From Lycocorax pyrrhopterus obiensis (Eukaryota > Chordata > Aves > Passeriformes > Paradisaeidae), in contig JACSVZ010000004.1 of the NCBI GenBank assembly GCA_014706295.1, forward strand, positions 93,011,548 through 93,075,547: 64,000 nt of DNA, read 5' to 3'. The position numbers and the translations under genes are program-made. This document shows positions 12,837 through 27,129 of this stretch, piece after piece. Every line of letters begins with the position of its first letter. The first letter of the stretch is position 1. The notes under the pieces were generated by a model. It worked only from the letters and a program-made list of their open reading frames with translations, was not told the DNA's origin and did no database searches.

Positions 12837-13436
12837 ATGGAAGGATACGAGTCCCTAAATATTCGTAGACTAAGTCTTGAATTAATATTTTCTATTGGCA
12901 ACATAATATGGGAGAAAGCCAAGTCTGATGCTATTTTTCCCTATGTACAGGAAGTTCCAATTCCTGAAGGAATAGTTGCTTTTCTCTCATTTAAACATAA
13001 TTTACCATTTTTTTCCAAACTGCCTCAGAAAGGGACAAGAAATTCTACTAAGACACCTATAGGTGACCTTTATGTAATTCATTCAAAGACCAATGACTAT
13101 AAAAAGCAGTATGATTCTAACAAAATGAACAGTAAATGTGTAGTGCAAAGGATCAGACTGGTTTCTGTTCTGTGGATGTTATCTTTATATTTTCAGAAAA
13201 GTATGAATGATAATTTAACAGCGACTGACAGCACCATAAGAATTGGTGCTCTGATTGTATTGCAGGATTTATCAGATCAAAACTTTGAGCAGATAAAAAA
13301 GTCTTACCTTTTACAGAAATTAAGTTACTCATGTAGCTTGCCATTTATACAGGTAGAGCCTGAGAATTTTGGTAATCAATCAAGAGTTGGGTACATAATA
13401 TCCTGGGATTATGAAGTGCATAAATATAAATTATGA
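12837..13436 (+). CDS. unassigned 199-codon open reading frame (doubtful gene)
   Basis: This is the longest open frame in the window outside LTR DNA, from ATG at 12837 to a stop at 13434-13436. The predicted protein is hydrophilic and rich in Ser, Lys, Asn and Ile. It has no evident signal peptide, only weakly hydrophobic segments, and no motif I recognise. The surrounding DNA is AT-rich and noncoding in appearance; there is no Kozak-like context, CpG island or polyadenylation signal arrangement that would mark a single-exon gene, and no flanking repeat that would mark a retrocopy. A frame this long in about 64 kb of AT-rich DNA is uncommon but can occur by chance. It could be the remains of a lineage-specific or decayed gene, or simply chance. 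Confidence 0.12.
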   Translation: MEGYESLNIRRLSLELIFSIGNIIWEKAKSDAIFPYVQEVPIPEGIVAFLSFKHNLPFFSKLPQKGTRNSTKTPIGDLYVIHSKTNDYKKQYDSNKMNSKCVVQRIRLVSVLWMLSLYFQKSMNDNLTATDSTIRIGALIVLQDLSDQNFEQIKKSYLLQKLSYSCSLPFIQVEPENFGNQSRVGYIISWDYEVHKYKL

Positions 13437-16400
13437 AGTGCATGTATAATTCTTCAGAAAATTAATAAATCTGTACTGTCAAAAAGAGGAGACTGTCATG
13501 GATATCAGTGAGACTACACCTGTTGCAGAGATCCTGAGATCATGCAAAAAAATGGATTTTTAAATGAATCACACAAATAAAAAAAAACCAACCCAAAAAA
13601 ACCCCCTGAAGTTGTCTTGCGATGTACATATGTGGCATCACATTCACAAAGTTCAAAGTCCTGATTTGATCCATCACAATTGTCAATGCAAAATATTAGC
13701 ATAAAAATCTACTTACCAATGGGAGAATAGTCAGACTACCTAAAATTAGATCTATACTTTAAAACAGTATCAAGTAGATTTTTTAGGCATAAATTATTTG
13801 GGAACACAAACTATATATTTTTATTTAGAGAAATTAAAATGAGCCAGAGTCTTGTGAAGAAGAATTTTCTCCATTTTAATGAAGAGGCCTTAAGGATTTA
13901 GGAAATATTCTACTCTTAATTATCATTTAATTGGTTAAGAAAAACATTCTAACTTATAAAAGTTTGATTAATTGAACTTTAAATTGGTGCAGGTTTTAGT
14001 TAGAGAAGACCCATTATTAAAGAGCAAGTGGATTAAAAGGGAAAGCATTTGATCAAAACTGATCATGCCATAGGCATATGAGTTACCAGCCATCAGTGGT
14101 ATTACAGTAATTTGCCATGTGCTCTCTTCCAACTGTATCTAATTAGCATTTTATTTCAATATTCACAGTAAGCTATTATGACATAGCTTAAGTGAAGTGA
14201 ATACTTTTTACATTGCAACAGCAAACTAAAAATACGCACAGAGTAGATTATGGCTCAGCTGAGGTCCTGAAGCTCACTGCTTTATGGTAACCTCACCATT
14301 TTCAGCATGTCCAACATTAACACGAGCCTGGTATGTCTTTCTGCCTCAGCATGTCCTCTTTTCCATTTCTTCCTCCTCCTTCCTTAGACAGAATTTCAGG
14401 ATTGGGAAGAAGAAAGAGGAGAGAAATCACAGACTGGCCACATCACCAGGATTTCCAGACACCCTGGTTAGTGGGATCTGGACATGCTTCGTGGAGCTGA
14501 TCTGTGCAATTGCTAACCATCTGTGTAGCGTGCGTGTGCTAGATCAGATGTGCACATATGTAGCAAGTTCAGTGAATGGCACACAGCCCACACTTCCCTC
14601 TGAGATTCCCTGGATCTGTGCCCATCCCTTAATTCTGTATACCTCAAACAAGTAATTTCATTCTCCTTTCTAGTGGCATACAGAAAGTTAGGAAAGTTGT
14701 CCGATAAAGTAAAAAACGTTTTAAGAGAACTGCAGCCATCAAACACATTTTTAAACTTCATCAATAGTACCGTCAACAACATTAGCTGCAAATTATTTAT
14801 TGCAAACATCAGCAACCTACTGTATATACATACAACAGTATGAGAACAAATACTAAACACTTCATCATAATGAGCATTTACAGAACACGGCTCAGGCTCT
14901 CAGTATTATGTCACTAAAGTGCCTCTTTCTGTAGTCCCTTGAGTGCCTCTGGCTTTGCAGAGCACATCCTGCTAAATAGCACTTGTATGGCCCTAGGACA
15001 TGTGCAGTCTGGCCTCCTGCAGCCACTGCTCAATTGAATAGACTGGAGTCAAGCTAAATAACAGAGCCCTCAGCATGGTCGATGGAGGGGGCAGGCACAA
15101 GCACAAAGAATTAATCATGCAAGCCAACTCTAAATTGTACAAATTCTGTCAGGAAAATATCTATAACATATTCTGTCACTGAGACTGTCAAAATGTGCTA
15201 AATCCTCAGTTTAAGTGAAAATAGTGCAGATATTCTAAATTACAACAATTATGGCAACGTACGCCAACAGAAGATCTTGCCTTATATTACAGGGGTTTTA
15301 AAAATTCAATGCCACAAAAAGGCTCAGAACACACACTTTCTGCTTTGTATTCCTTCCTCCATTCACCAAACTTCATTTTTCTGTACATTAAAAAGTCTCT
15401 CATTTTCTGCTCAAGAGTAAAAGCTGCACCCGTCCTGTTCTTGGCTGGACTGTCAGTGCAGTGCTAACTTTATCAGCTCTGGAAAAAAGATGTGTCATTT
15501 AACTTGTACCCTAAGGCTGTGCAAATGATCTGTATCAAGTCACTGTCATTTCTTCTTCCTCTTCTTCTTCTGATTCTGAAGTATTTTCACTCTTCGCAAT
15601 TTTCATCAATTTCTTAATTTATGTATTTTCTGTAATTAACTCAAGTATCCATCACAGCTATGTAATTATATATTAAACAAAACCCACATTGATTTGATCA
15701 TGAATTTCCTGTACCAGAAGAATATTTAAGTGTTTTTGGCAAAGCTGAAGCAATTAAACTTATTTCACAGTGCACTGTTCCCCACTTCAAAACAATTTAG
15801 GTAAAAATAATAAATAATAGTTTACACCATTTTTCAGCAGAACCACAATGGTTAGTTTCAGTGACTAGTTAAACAGCTAGGGAAAAAACTCTGAAAGATT
15901 TTAAGATGAAAAATTTTCCAATGGAAGACAAGCAAATTTTTTCTAGAATCCAGGTTTGAACTAGCTATAAATTCAAAGCCAAGAGATCAGGTTATAACCC
16001 TCTCTCTGAAACTAACTTTTTATGCCTATAAATAAGCAATTTATTTCCAAGCTCTGCTTTACTACTGACTATCTGTAAAATGGCATATAAAAATTCTTTA
16101 CCAGTATCATTTACACAGATTAATTAACAAGTATTAATAGTGGCAGGGGTGCTAATAAAAATGGTGCTTTTTTTGTTGTCACAGCTGTTCTCAACCTGCC
16201 ACTATATTGGCACTGTAAAAAGAAAAAGGTATAGCCCTTTCTTGAATTTTGAGAGTACACAGAAATGAATTAACATCCTAACTGGCTTTCTGAACTCCAT
16301 ATATTTTTTAAAATCCCTAAGGAGAAAAGTAATCAGTTATTGCTAGTTCAAAATAGGGCCTGTTTTCTCTGAAGCTGGTAAGACCTAGAATGTCATCAGG

Positions 16401-19257
16401 TCAGAAGTTTGTAAGAAGCGGAAGATGCAGATGAACAAAAGGAGAAGCAGGTTAACGTCACAAATACCATTCTGAGTTTACTGTGGAAGTATAGCAAAAT
16501 CAGATGTGTTTGTTCAGCAAGAATAAGGTCAAGCAAACACACTATTATATGAACATCTTGCGTAACGTCCTTATGGTTAAACCCTCTTCCTTTTATTCCA
16601 TAAATATACTGGTTACTATTACCGCACCTGTCTATACAGTACAGGCTCAGGAAGGGTATTCCCTCTGAGACAGGTGCACAGCATGTGGCTCACAGCTGGG
16701 TTAAAAGAAAAGCATGCATATGTATGTTGCTGAGCATGGGGAGAAAGGAAAATGGATGAATGTTGATCTGATACAAGGAAAGCATGAAATGAAAGGACAT
16801 ACAACACATGGGAAGGGGATGGATACATGAGTATACTAAACAGAAATAAGTTGTGTGCACTAAAATGGAGAGTATGGTAAAATTAATAGTCCCCTACTGA
16901 CAAATATTAGAAAGATTATTTTCTTCAGTAGGAATTACAATTGTCAATAGCTTATAGGATGCTGCTTTTCTCACACAAAACCAGAATAATTCAAATAAGT
17001 GCTCTTTTGTGAATCAACTGAAAAATGGATAAAAGAGCTGAACTCAGAGGAAACCCAAACAGAAGATGCACTAACAAGTTAGAAAAAAAAACCCTCTCCT
17101 GTTCCTTATCATGTCATCTTTAGCAAAGTCCATCTGTACAAGAGCTCTCATTTCTCTGCTAAAGAAGGGTTATACAATGATTAGAAGCAATCATATCAGC
17201 AGAAATCCCACAATGAATAAGGATGACGATTCAGCATTTTCTCAGCTCACTTGAAGGAGTAGGAATGAATTTTCAAAAGCACTGGAGAGATTAGCATATT
17301 CTACATTGTATTCAACTGCTTTTTGTTTTCTAGATGTACTGGCTTTATTTATCCATTGTTCACAGGCAGGACAGTGTTTTTTTACACATAGCAATAAACA
17401 CTTCAGTGCTTAGAGCTCTCTGAAGGAAAAGTAAAAGCCTATGGTTTAATGTGAAGCTAGAATTGACCTTTAAGTCCTATTGTGTTCTATTTTCATATAA
17501 ATTGATCAGAATCTATGGAGAAATTAATCATTTTTCATTTCACTGTCCTGTCCAAAGCCTGTGTATCATACACAAGTCTACAAAAAGCATGAAAATTAAA
17601 AAGCAACTAAATAAAATATTTGCTAAAGCTACGAGGGAATTCACAGAGCCAACTGAGCTTCTTTATCTGTTTTTAAAATGTATGTATTCTGGAAATAAAG
17701 ATTTTCATAGCCTCATATTAAAGAAGTATTCTCTACCTGCAACTCAATGTCAACTTCACATAGATTTCAAGAAACATACAAATCAAAAATGTACATTTAG
17801 AAAAAACAACTACCATAAACTGAAACAAACGCTCTAACAGCGTTCCCTTTAAGGACATTTCTAGAACAGAAAGTATCATGCATCGACTCCAGATTCTCTC
17901 TTTTAGTTACTTCCAATTGCCATTTAATGTTAACACTATAAAATGTATAAGGAGGTTGAAAGCAGATGAGATGCTCACCTTTTTCAACTGTAAGCTATTT
18001 TCTGTTTTGGTATAAAACTTCAGAAGTCTACATCTGGTTAGATTGATAAAAGTACAAACTATGCAAGCAAACATTTGCGAGTTGTCTCAATTTTGGAGAA
18101 TTAAGAGGGTTTTTTAATAATTTCTATTGTTTTTTTTTTAAATTCACTTTACACAAACAATTTTTGCAAAACAGTACAGGAAAAAAATTACAGCTTTTTC
18201 AATTAAGCTGACATTGTCATTCTGGGGGTGGGGTGACACCAAGCATTTTGTATTTAGACATTTCAATTTTTTTCCATGGGTTAAACAGAGCCTGTATTTC
18301 TTGTTACCTGCGGAGTATGCTACATATCTTGCCTCTAGGTGACCATGCAGGTGGGAACACACAAGTCAAGCTCATTGATATTAGTTACACACAGCTGTTC
18401 GTTTCACCAGTGTCCTATTTACAGAGTAACAGATATGCATTCTCCATTAGCTTCTGCACAGCCATACTCTGAGCCAACCCCACTGCACACTGAAAACACG
18501 TAAGTCAATGAAGAACTTCTCAGCACATGCAATTCACTTCACATTCTGGTACAGTCACACTAGGTATGAAAATATTCTACTTTATCACATTGCTACATTC
18601 TGTTTTGTGGTTCATTGAAGTAATGGCCTTGTTCTTAAAAAAAACAAAACATAGACAACAGCAAGGTGACTAGAGCTTTTGTTAGGAAAAGTTACAAAAT
18701 TTTATTGTATTTGGGGAATTGGTATAAATTGGGTTTGAGGTTTTACAATCCCCACTAAGTAAATCCATTACCTTCAAGCTAAAAAAAAATTCTCAGAGAC
18801 AAGTGAAATACAACTTGCCCAATACATAACAATACATGAGGAAAACAGAAGTAAACATCCTGGAATTCTGCCTCTTCATAAAGCATGGTCTACATGGCAT
18901 ACCCTACAAAATGCAAATGAGGAAAAGAGGTTTCTACTGGTATATACCTTACACCTTCAACCACATAGTCAAAATGTAAACTAGGATATGGAGTATGCAT
19001 TGTTATGTCTGACATATGAAACTTATTTGTAACTCCATGCATCCGAACTCTGACATAGTCTAAAATGTAATTATCAACAGGAATTTAATCTCTACTTTTA
19101 CAGAAGGCAAAGTGTTGTTGGGGGGAAGTCAGCCACAATGAAGATAAGAAGGATGGGGATGCAACTGTTCTTTTCCTAAGAGAAGTTAAAAAACTAAAGT
19201 GCTCAAATTAATTGGTCAAGTAGTATATAGCAATATCAAATAAATACCGAAGAGTAA
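13437..19257. other. unannotated AT-rich DNA
   Basis: Almost six kilobases with no recognisable exon, RNA gene or transposon. An imperfect TTC tract lies at about 15551-15571. A 128-codon frame at 17451-17837 has no recognisable features and is probably chance. Confidence 0.45.
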
Positions 19258-19538
19258 CCAGTGACCGCACTCAAGGGAATGGTACAGAGCTGTGCCAGGG
19301 GAGGTTTAGGTTGGATATTATGAAAAGATTCTTCACCCAGGGGGTGGTTGGGCCCTGGAACACTCTTCCTGGGCCAGTGATCACAGCACCGGCCTGCCAG
19401 AGTTCAAGAAGGGTTTGGACAACTCTCAACCACATGGTGTGACTCTTGGGGTGTCCTGTGCAGGGCCAGGAGTTGGACTTTGATGATCCTTCTGGGGCCC
19501 TTCCAACTCAGGATATTCCATGATTCTATGATTCTGTG
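19258..19538 (+). mobile_element. CR1 LINE 3' tail, sense
   Basis: Severely 5'-truncated CR1 of about 280 bp, keeping only the 3' UTR. It carries the characteristic GTGCCAGGGGAGGTTTAGGT block, the TTCACCCAGGGGGTGGTTGG block, GGAGTTGGACTTTGATGATC, and the terminal octamers ATTCCATG, ATTCTATG, ATTCTGTG. Divergence is modest, so it is younger than the copy at 11.1 kb. Confidence 0.96.
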
Positions 19539-22500
19539 GAAGAATCCAAACTGAAAACATGTATATTGTTAGCATTGGTGTTAAAGAGAAGCTACTCTTA
19601 AGATCATTGTTCAATTTTCCTGATTTTTACTACACAGTTATTCATAAACAGTCAACCTCTTAATTGGCTATACAAGTAATAGCTTGTACACGGTTCTAAA
19701 AATTAATGCTAGTGAGCCCCCTAGAAAAAAAAACCAAGAAGGAACAATAAACCATTAAAAAAAGGCACTACAGAAGATAAGGAAAAAAGACACTATCCAT
19801 TTACTTCCCTCCTTTCAAACTCCTTTCTGACCTTACCTTTTCTCTGCTCTGCTTATACACATCCTGATGGCTCTTCCCCTTTCCTGCAGTGCTTCAGAAA
19901 ACACAGAAACTGCTTTTCTCATTTTCTCCCCCATTTTCTAGCTGCTGGCATTTTTATTTTCCTTTTCCCTTACTTATTAAGGTACAGGTGTTTTTTTAAG
20001 CTCACCAAGTTCTACTACACACAAAACTTTCAACTAACAACACCTTGTTGCTATCCCGAAGGAAGGCTGTATCAGTATTTCATTCACAACAATCAGCTGA
20101 CTGTGACAAATTGAGTATATAAAGTCCCCTTACCCATTTAAAATATCCCCATTTTTAAGAAAATCAGAAATCAAATAGAAATACAGTTTACATCGCTGAT
20201 AATAAAAATAACAGCAACAAAGTAGGGTGATTTCACAGGGGGTGAGGAGGAAAAGGTGAGTGGGAAATGCACTACAAAATGAGAAGTCCTTTTTTTCTGC
20301 AGTTTGCTGCAGAACTTTTTTCTCTTTCTTTGCATTATTTTTTCCAGACGGGGTCCAGAAATATAATAGTATACACAAAGAGAAAACTTGTCACTCATCT
20401 TTTTCTGTTAATCCCATTTCTCCTTCTTTAAAATGACTAAACGTTCATTTGCAGATAAGAGTGGAAGTGAAGGACAACTGGGAAGTCTCCTTCCAAAGAG
20501 AAGAAACCTCATTTCAGGCAAATATAGACAGTATAGGGTACAATCTGAATAAGGAAACAAAACAAACAAAAAAACCCCAATATTAGAAAAGAGGAGGCAC
20601 TGTCTTTAGAGAATTGGGAAAATGGGCACAAAACAGGAAAATAATTCTCATCCCAGATCCATTTACTACTGTATAAAAGTCTGAAATATCCCACCTTGAA
20701 ATAATGACACCACAATCCAATTTACAACTTGGTCAGACTAAATGATGTTCATTAATGAGTAAAGGCAGTTCTGTGGTTGGAAATGTAAGTAACACAAGCA
20801 GTATTGATGACTAAAACACACCCTGTCACGTAAGTCCAATGACACTTCCTCACTTTCCATCTCAATCTCTCACATTTTAACTCTTTTTCTGTTCCTACCT
20901 CTCTCTCTTACAATGACTTCCAGCATTTTAAGTCCTACATCCTTCCATACTACATGAGTTACTGGCTTCCACAGATGAAGCAAAAAATTACAATTTGACA
21001 TAATTTAGGTAGGTGTTATATAATCTGGTCCAGAAGTTAATGAGGGTAGAGTAGAAAGCATTTTTAAAAAAAAACTTATTTAATTTTATTTACTTATCTA
21101 TATGGGTAAATAGCCCTGTAACTACCACACAAATCAGCAGTCACTAATGAGCTGGTGGCAGAAACATTAAATCATTTTTGGAATGTCTTTTTTTAATGTG
21201 GGCTATCAAATAGAATATGCAATATAGTATTTATCTGAGTACATCTCAGACAACGGAAAAGAGTAAGTATAGGGCTGTGAAAGAAAATATTTCCTTTCAT
21301 TTGACTGCTAACAGTATCTTGAATATGTGTGTTCCCTTCAAAGCAAGCAGTTGGGCAGTTTAGGAAAAAAAGCAGCTGTTTACTTTGACCTGGAAGATGG
21401 AGCCATCTGGAGTGAATGGGGGAAACCTCCTTCCCCCAAAAACCTGCTAATGCTATGTACAAATAAGCTTCTGACATAGCTGGGGCAAAGACCAGTATGT
21501 CCACAGCAGAGAGGAATAACAGAGCAGTGGCAAGATGCACAAAAGCAATCAGTCTTCAGAGATGATGAAAAGAAAGATATTTTCCCACGGATCAGACAGG
21601 ATCATCTATAATTTGCTGCAACCCAGGGAGCCTCCGAAAGTCAATGAGATAAGACCAGGACTGAAAGTAAAACCCGTGAAGACACAGTTGGTGAGGGGAA
21701 GATGTGCTGTGTTCTGTTTCACCCAGCTGATGCATTTCTCTCCGCTTTACTTATCTTGTTCTAAAAATAGGTTTTCATCAGAATAATAAATAAGTTTCGA
21801 AGATCTTTTTGCATATACCCACTTTAGGGATAGGGACAGGCAGAACAATACCAGAGTAATGATCAACCCAAGAGACACATCAGAATAAGAAAACATGTTG
21901 TGTGTTCCACATTTACACTGCTCAGGAAGTTATTAGTCCTGAGCTATTAGAAATGGCATGATATTTCACTATGAAGTTAAAATTTTGCAGTTTATTCTAC
22001 CTCATACTTTAACAAAGTGGAAAGAATAATGTTATTAGAAACCCTGAAAACATATTTTTTGTTTGTTTTGCCTTCACAGCCAAGTTTCCCAATTTAGCAT
22101 ACTCTCAAAGCAACAGTCAGACAGAACTTCGACAATGCCCATCACAAGGTTAGATATGTTGTGATACCTATTCTTGTGGCTAGAAATGAGACATTTGGAT
22201 TGTTCTTCCACATGCAAAACACTACGTAAAAGCGTGCTTAAGAACAAAAAAATCTTGATGTTTTAGAACTATAATATACAGTTCTAACCACACAGCAGGA
22301 GTGGTTAGCAGATTACATAGATGCATTGTTAGAAAACAGTCTATGTCAGTGTTGAGTAATAGAGAGGCTTCGTGCTTTGATATTTCTACTCTTCTCCATG
22401 CTTCACAATACTATGGAATAGGTAAAGGATTCAGAGTTAATCCCCAAAAATAGTTCCACCAAAAAGCACGCACTGCTGTTAGGATGGCTGCAGCTATTTT

Positions 22501-22689
22501 ATCATCCCTAAGGAGGGCAGAAAAATACATGTGTACTTTCAAAACAGAGATACAATAAACCAGACTGACTGATTTGGCTGTATGTTTACATTAAAATATT
22601 CTTCATCTTCAGGTCCTAACTTAACATTTTTTAAAGCCAGCTCTCACTTTAAAAAACCCCAAGCCCTCCAATCACCAAATGTTTTGACA
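19539..22689. other. unannotated AT-rich DNA
   Basis: No gene or recognised repeat. A 7-base A run and short AT-rich tracts lie near 21065-21090. Confidence 0.5.
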
Positions 22690-23322
22690 GGACCACAGGG
22701 TGAGTCCTGGTGAACACCAAGCTGAACATGAGGCAGCAATGTGCAATTGAGGCAAAGATGGCAAATCGTATCCCAGGCAGAAGGTGGAAGCCTGTAATCC
22801 TTCCCCTCTACTGAGCACTGGTGAGGCCACCCCTGGAGTGCTAGGTCCTGTCCTGGACTCCTTAGTGCAAGGAGGACATTGACATACTGGAGAGGGTCCA
22901 GCAAAGGGCTACAATGATGAAGGGATGGGAATACCTCTCTTATGAGGAAAGGCTGACAAATCTGAGTGCTCAGGCTTGAGAAGAAAAGGCTCAGGAGGAT
23001 GTCATTAGTGTATGTAAATACCAGAAGGGAGGGTGCAAAGAGGACAGAGCTAGACACTTTCCAGTGACGCCAGGATCAGAAGCAATGGGTACAAACTGAA
23101 ATGCAGGAGCCTCTGTCTGAAGATCAAGACATACTCTGTTACTGTGAGGATCTAGCACTGTCACAGGTTGCCCAGAGAGGCTGTGGAGTTTCCCTCCCTG
23201 GAAGACACTCAAAAACTATCTGGACATGGTCCTGGGCACTAGATGACCCTGCTTGAACAAGGGGTTGGACCATATGACCTCAAGAGGTCCCTTCCAATCT
23301 CATCTGTTCTGTGATTCTATGA
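22690..23322 (+). mobile_element. CR1 LINE fragment, ORF2 C-terminus and 3' UTR, sense
   Basis: Starts in the ORF2 C-terminal region (words ACACCAAGCTGAACATGAGG and GCAGCAATGTGC, normally encoding the reverse-transcriptase tail). It then runs through the GAGAGGGTCCAGCAAAGGGC and AGGAAAGGCTGACAAATCTG blocks to the terminal TTCTGTGATTCTATGA. Minus-strand open frames over this element are shadows. The coding part has frame breaks, so no functional product is expected. Confidence 0.95.
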
Positions 23323-26300
23323 TACATGGAGGATTCTTTCCCTACATAGTGTTAATCACTGGCAGGACTGTGCTTAACACTTCTAATTGCAGTTTGGAAC
23401 TTATTTCTTGGAAACACCCTTTCTAGGGGCAAATTTTTTAAGAACAGCTACAGCAATAAGCTATATGTTTGTCATTTTAGGTCACGTCTATTATAAAGTA
23501 ATTTCTGTACAGGTGAAGTTTACTCTTTAGCCACCAGAATTTTCTCACTGAATGTCTCTACTGTGCTCCTTTTCCCTGGTAGGGCTTTGTTCAAATGTTG
23601 TCAAACACAGAATTGCAGAGTTCAGATATTAAGAGACCTTTGCTGACTGCTGAATGTCTCTGAAAATCTATGTGTACATAAATCCTGAATTAAAGGATAC
23701 ACTGCCTTTATTGTATATATGCAAGCGAAAGAAGAGCAGGTCAGGGACTTTAAACCTATTTCAACGAAAGAGAGGCATATAAAAGAAAGATAAATGACAT
23801 ACAGAGAAGGTGAACATGATGTAGGAAATTAGTTATGGATCTGCAAGGAAAAGAAATGCACTTCTGTATTGGTTCAGTGTCAAACAAAAACCTTATTTCT
23901 TCATTTGTGGAATAGAAATATGCAGAAAAGGTCAAATCACAAGATCCAATTTTTAAACCAATAAGATACTTGAATAAGCGTACCACGTGCAGGAAGAGTG
24001 AAATCTTCACTAGTACCACCACACTGTGAGTAAGAACCTAGCAGCTCCTTTCCTTCCAGTTGGTCTCTGACTCTGCCCATGCACACACTTGCTCAGATGC
24101 TGTATTACAAATCAGCCACGAGGTAGTTTCCGTTTTAAAAGAAAGCAAGCATGAAAGCTTGCAAGCCTTATAGATATTATCAATAACTGCAACACTTTGG
24201 TAAGAGGCCAGATACAGACATTCTTTACAGACTGCAAAGAAGTGCATGCAAAAGATTACCCCTTTCCCTCTATCTAATACCATGCTTAAAAACTTTCTGG
24301 GCTTTTTAAATGTCAGGCATGACTGCAGACGAGAGTCTTAGTGCCAAACCTATGTCTAAAGTGCCTCAGAAAAATTTTTCTCTTACTTGGCAAAAACAAT
24401 TTGGAAGCACTCTGGATTGAACCTTTCGATCAGAACACTCTTATTTTCGAGGAAGGCATACAACAGAGTAGTCATTTTCGAATACGACTATGCAATGAAT
24501 ATCTATTAAGCCCTTAAAACATTGAATTTTAACCAATACGTGTTTTGTTACAGCTATATGTTTCACAAGCATAGCTGTATTTTCCACAAGTAAATTTATG
24601 CCTACTCAAAAGTATCATGTGTTTACAAATATATTTTTCAAATGCAGGCAAAATTCACATTTTCTACATTTTTTTTCTGTGAAAAATACGTATTGCGGTC
24701 ATACAACAACATGAGGCACCATTGCAGCAGATTAGGTGGCAGGAAAGGGGCATCAATGAAACCCCAAGAGAAGTCCATTAAGGTGGAGCCTTCCTCATGT
24801 TCTAAACTATGTCCTTCAGGCTCACCCAGGCAGTCAGCTTCAGCTGCATGTGATGCTCTATCCCTGAGTGGGAGAGCCTGTGGTACAAAATACAGCACTT
24901 GGCAGTCTTCCTTTAGACTTACTCATATGGACTAAAATCAGAGGCACTTTTTATAATAAAATGAATTGCACATCAAGCCCGTATTTGAGATCAGTGGGGT
25001 GTTCTTCATTATATTCTCATTTTTTAAAGGAACTTCAATGTCCTTCTATGGAAGTAGTTCAAGCTGTATCTTAATTTGTGTACGGAATCTCTTAGTTCAC
25101 AATATCAACTTTTTTTTCCCCAGCCGTTTAAGATAGTATTCTAAATTGAGGAGTGGAAATGTGGAAAAAACATATTTTAACTTTTGAAGGGAACATCTCT
25201 GCATGCAAATTCCACTGTAGTAAAAGCCAGGATGCATTTCTTTAAAATGTAGAGTCTATTCCTACTGGTATAGGTAGCTTGTGCAGTTATGTTAACTAGA
25301 ATGCTATTTTGCCAGCTTTAATCATATTGAAAATCTCACAGTACCTGATACTTTACTTTAAAAGCAAGATGCAGCAGACAATGAAAAATTTCATGTGTTT
25401 GAAAAAAAAAAATTCCACTGAAATGCTTTGAAAATAATTATTTTTTGTACAGTGGTTCAGCACCAGGATTTCTAACACCAGTTCTACATGTAGTTCATTG
25501 CATCCTAAAGGGAACTTCAAAGCCTTTCCAAAACTCCCACTGAAACTGTGCTCCATCCTTTGCTTACTCCCCCTACCTCAACTCGTAAGTGTTCAGGAAA
25601 ACAACAGCAATGCCATTACAGCTCACTAGAAGATTAAGTTTTGGAGACTGGGAGAGAGAAAACAAAGTTAAGTACAAAAAACTCCTAAAGCACTGCGAAA
25701 ATTTTTTGTTTTCTTTTAAACTCAGAGTTTCTGAGTACTTAAGGAATAATAGCTGCGAGGGTAATTATCACTGCTTCTAGAACACTCACATATGCATGGA
25801 AGAAATAAAGATGTAGGGTTTTTTCCAGTTATTAGTATTTTCAGCTAGAATGAAAAAAGATTCTGCATGTAAGGAACCAGGTTTCTTTTGGAGTTTCTGT
25901 AGAAATGAGGATCACTAACATGTCATTTTTTCCCATCTAAATACAACCATTGCTGGAAGTTCGCAACAGAAAAAAGAACGTGTCCATGTATGTACTTCCA
26001 AATAATGTTTTACTAGGACTGCAGAAAAGGACCCCATATGTTGCTTTACCTACACAACAGAAAGGTGTCAGCCTGTGGGAGCAGGCCAGGGAACCGTCAA
26101 CATGTTTTCCTTGCTGACACTAGCATACATCCAACACTGTGTTCAAACTTACCTGTACACGGGCAGTGCTCTCCAGATGTTCATGAAGAGCCCTGAGACA
26201 TACCTACCAACAGGCTTGCAAAACGTCAGTCAGCAGCTGAAGACATCTCTTGTCCTGACAAAAAGATGAGGAAAACAAAGAATCCCAGAGCAGCCCATCC

Positions 26301-27129
26301 GGCCACCGAATTAAGGGGGGCAACAAGCAGGTATCATTCCTTTCGAAAGCTAACTGCGCTGACGGCTTGCTTTAAGCACTCAGATCGAACAGATAATGAG
26401 GTTTTGAAGTCCTATTCAAACCCTGTGACAAGGCAAAACTTCGGGAACAAACTATCTAAATCAGTTTGAAAAACCAAACAGAAGGTCTTCGTAGGTTGTG
26501 TACTTCACGTGAAGACGCAAAGCAGGAAGAACATGCAAATGATGCCTTAGAATGACAGGTGAGCACTTGTCAATTAACTTATTTGACTGATAACAGGAAT
26601 GCAGTCTCCTGCTAACGGCTGACTGGCTGCTCTCTTTCCCATATGTCAGGTTTCTTGTGTGATTTTAGCCACCTTCACAGACCAAGAAAAACTGTAATTT
26701 ATTGCACTCCAAGACACTTGCATGTAAACACAGCCCTTCAGCTTCCATGGAGTAGACTGTCTTTAGGCCCACCCCCACCCCCACCCCGTCCACTCCCTTT
26801 TATTCAATAGGGTAAAAATTAAGGCGGCTGACAGAAATCGCTAACGATCATCTTTGCGACCCTACGGTCAACCAAAACAATTATTATTAACCACACTACT
26901 TCTAAATAGAGCCTGTTTTCACCACATCTTTGCAGGCTTTGTCCGAGGTAGTGTTTTTACCTCATCACAATTCTGTCAGTTTAAGGCAACACCCTCACAG
27001 CCCCTCAGAGGCTCTCTCACCTTCCGCCTGAACTTCTCCTAGACCGCCTTAAGTTTATCTCATTTTTTAGGACTCCACAAATCGTCCCAACACCTTTACT
27101 TCTCTTTCTCCCCAAAGGGTTTCCAAATG
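23323..27129. other. unannotated DNA, CpG content rising toward the right end
   Basis: No recognised gene or transposon. From about 26250 CpG dinucleotides become more frequent than in the preceding 20 kb, and a POU octamer ATGCAAAT is at 26533-26540. A C-rich CCCCCACC repeat lies at about 26769-26788. This may be the shoulder of the CpG-rich region that follows. Confidence 0.4.

Noticed and set aside
22644..23057. 137-codon minus-strand frame
   Set aside because: Antisense shadow of a sense CR1.
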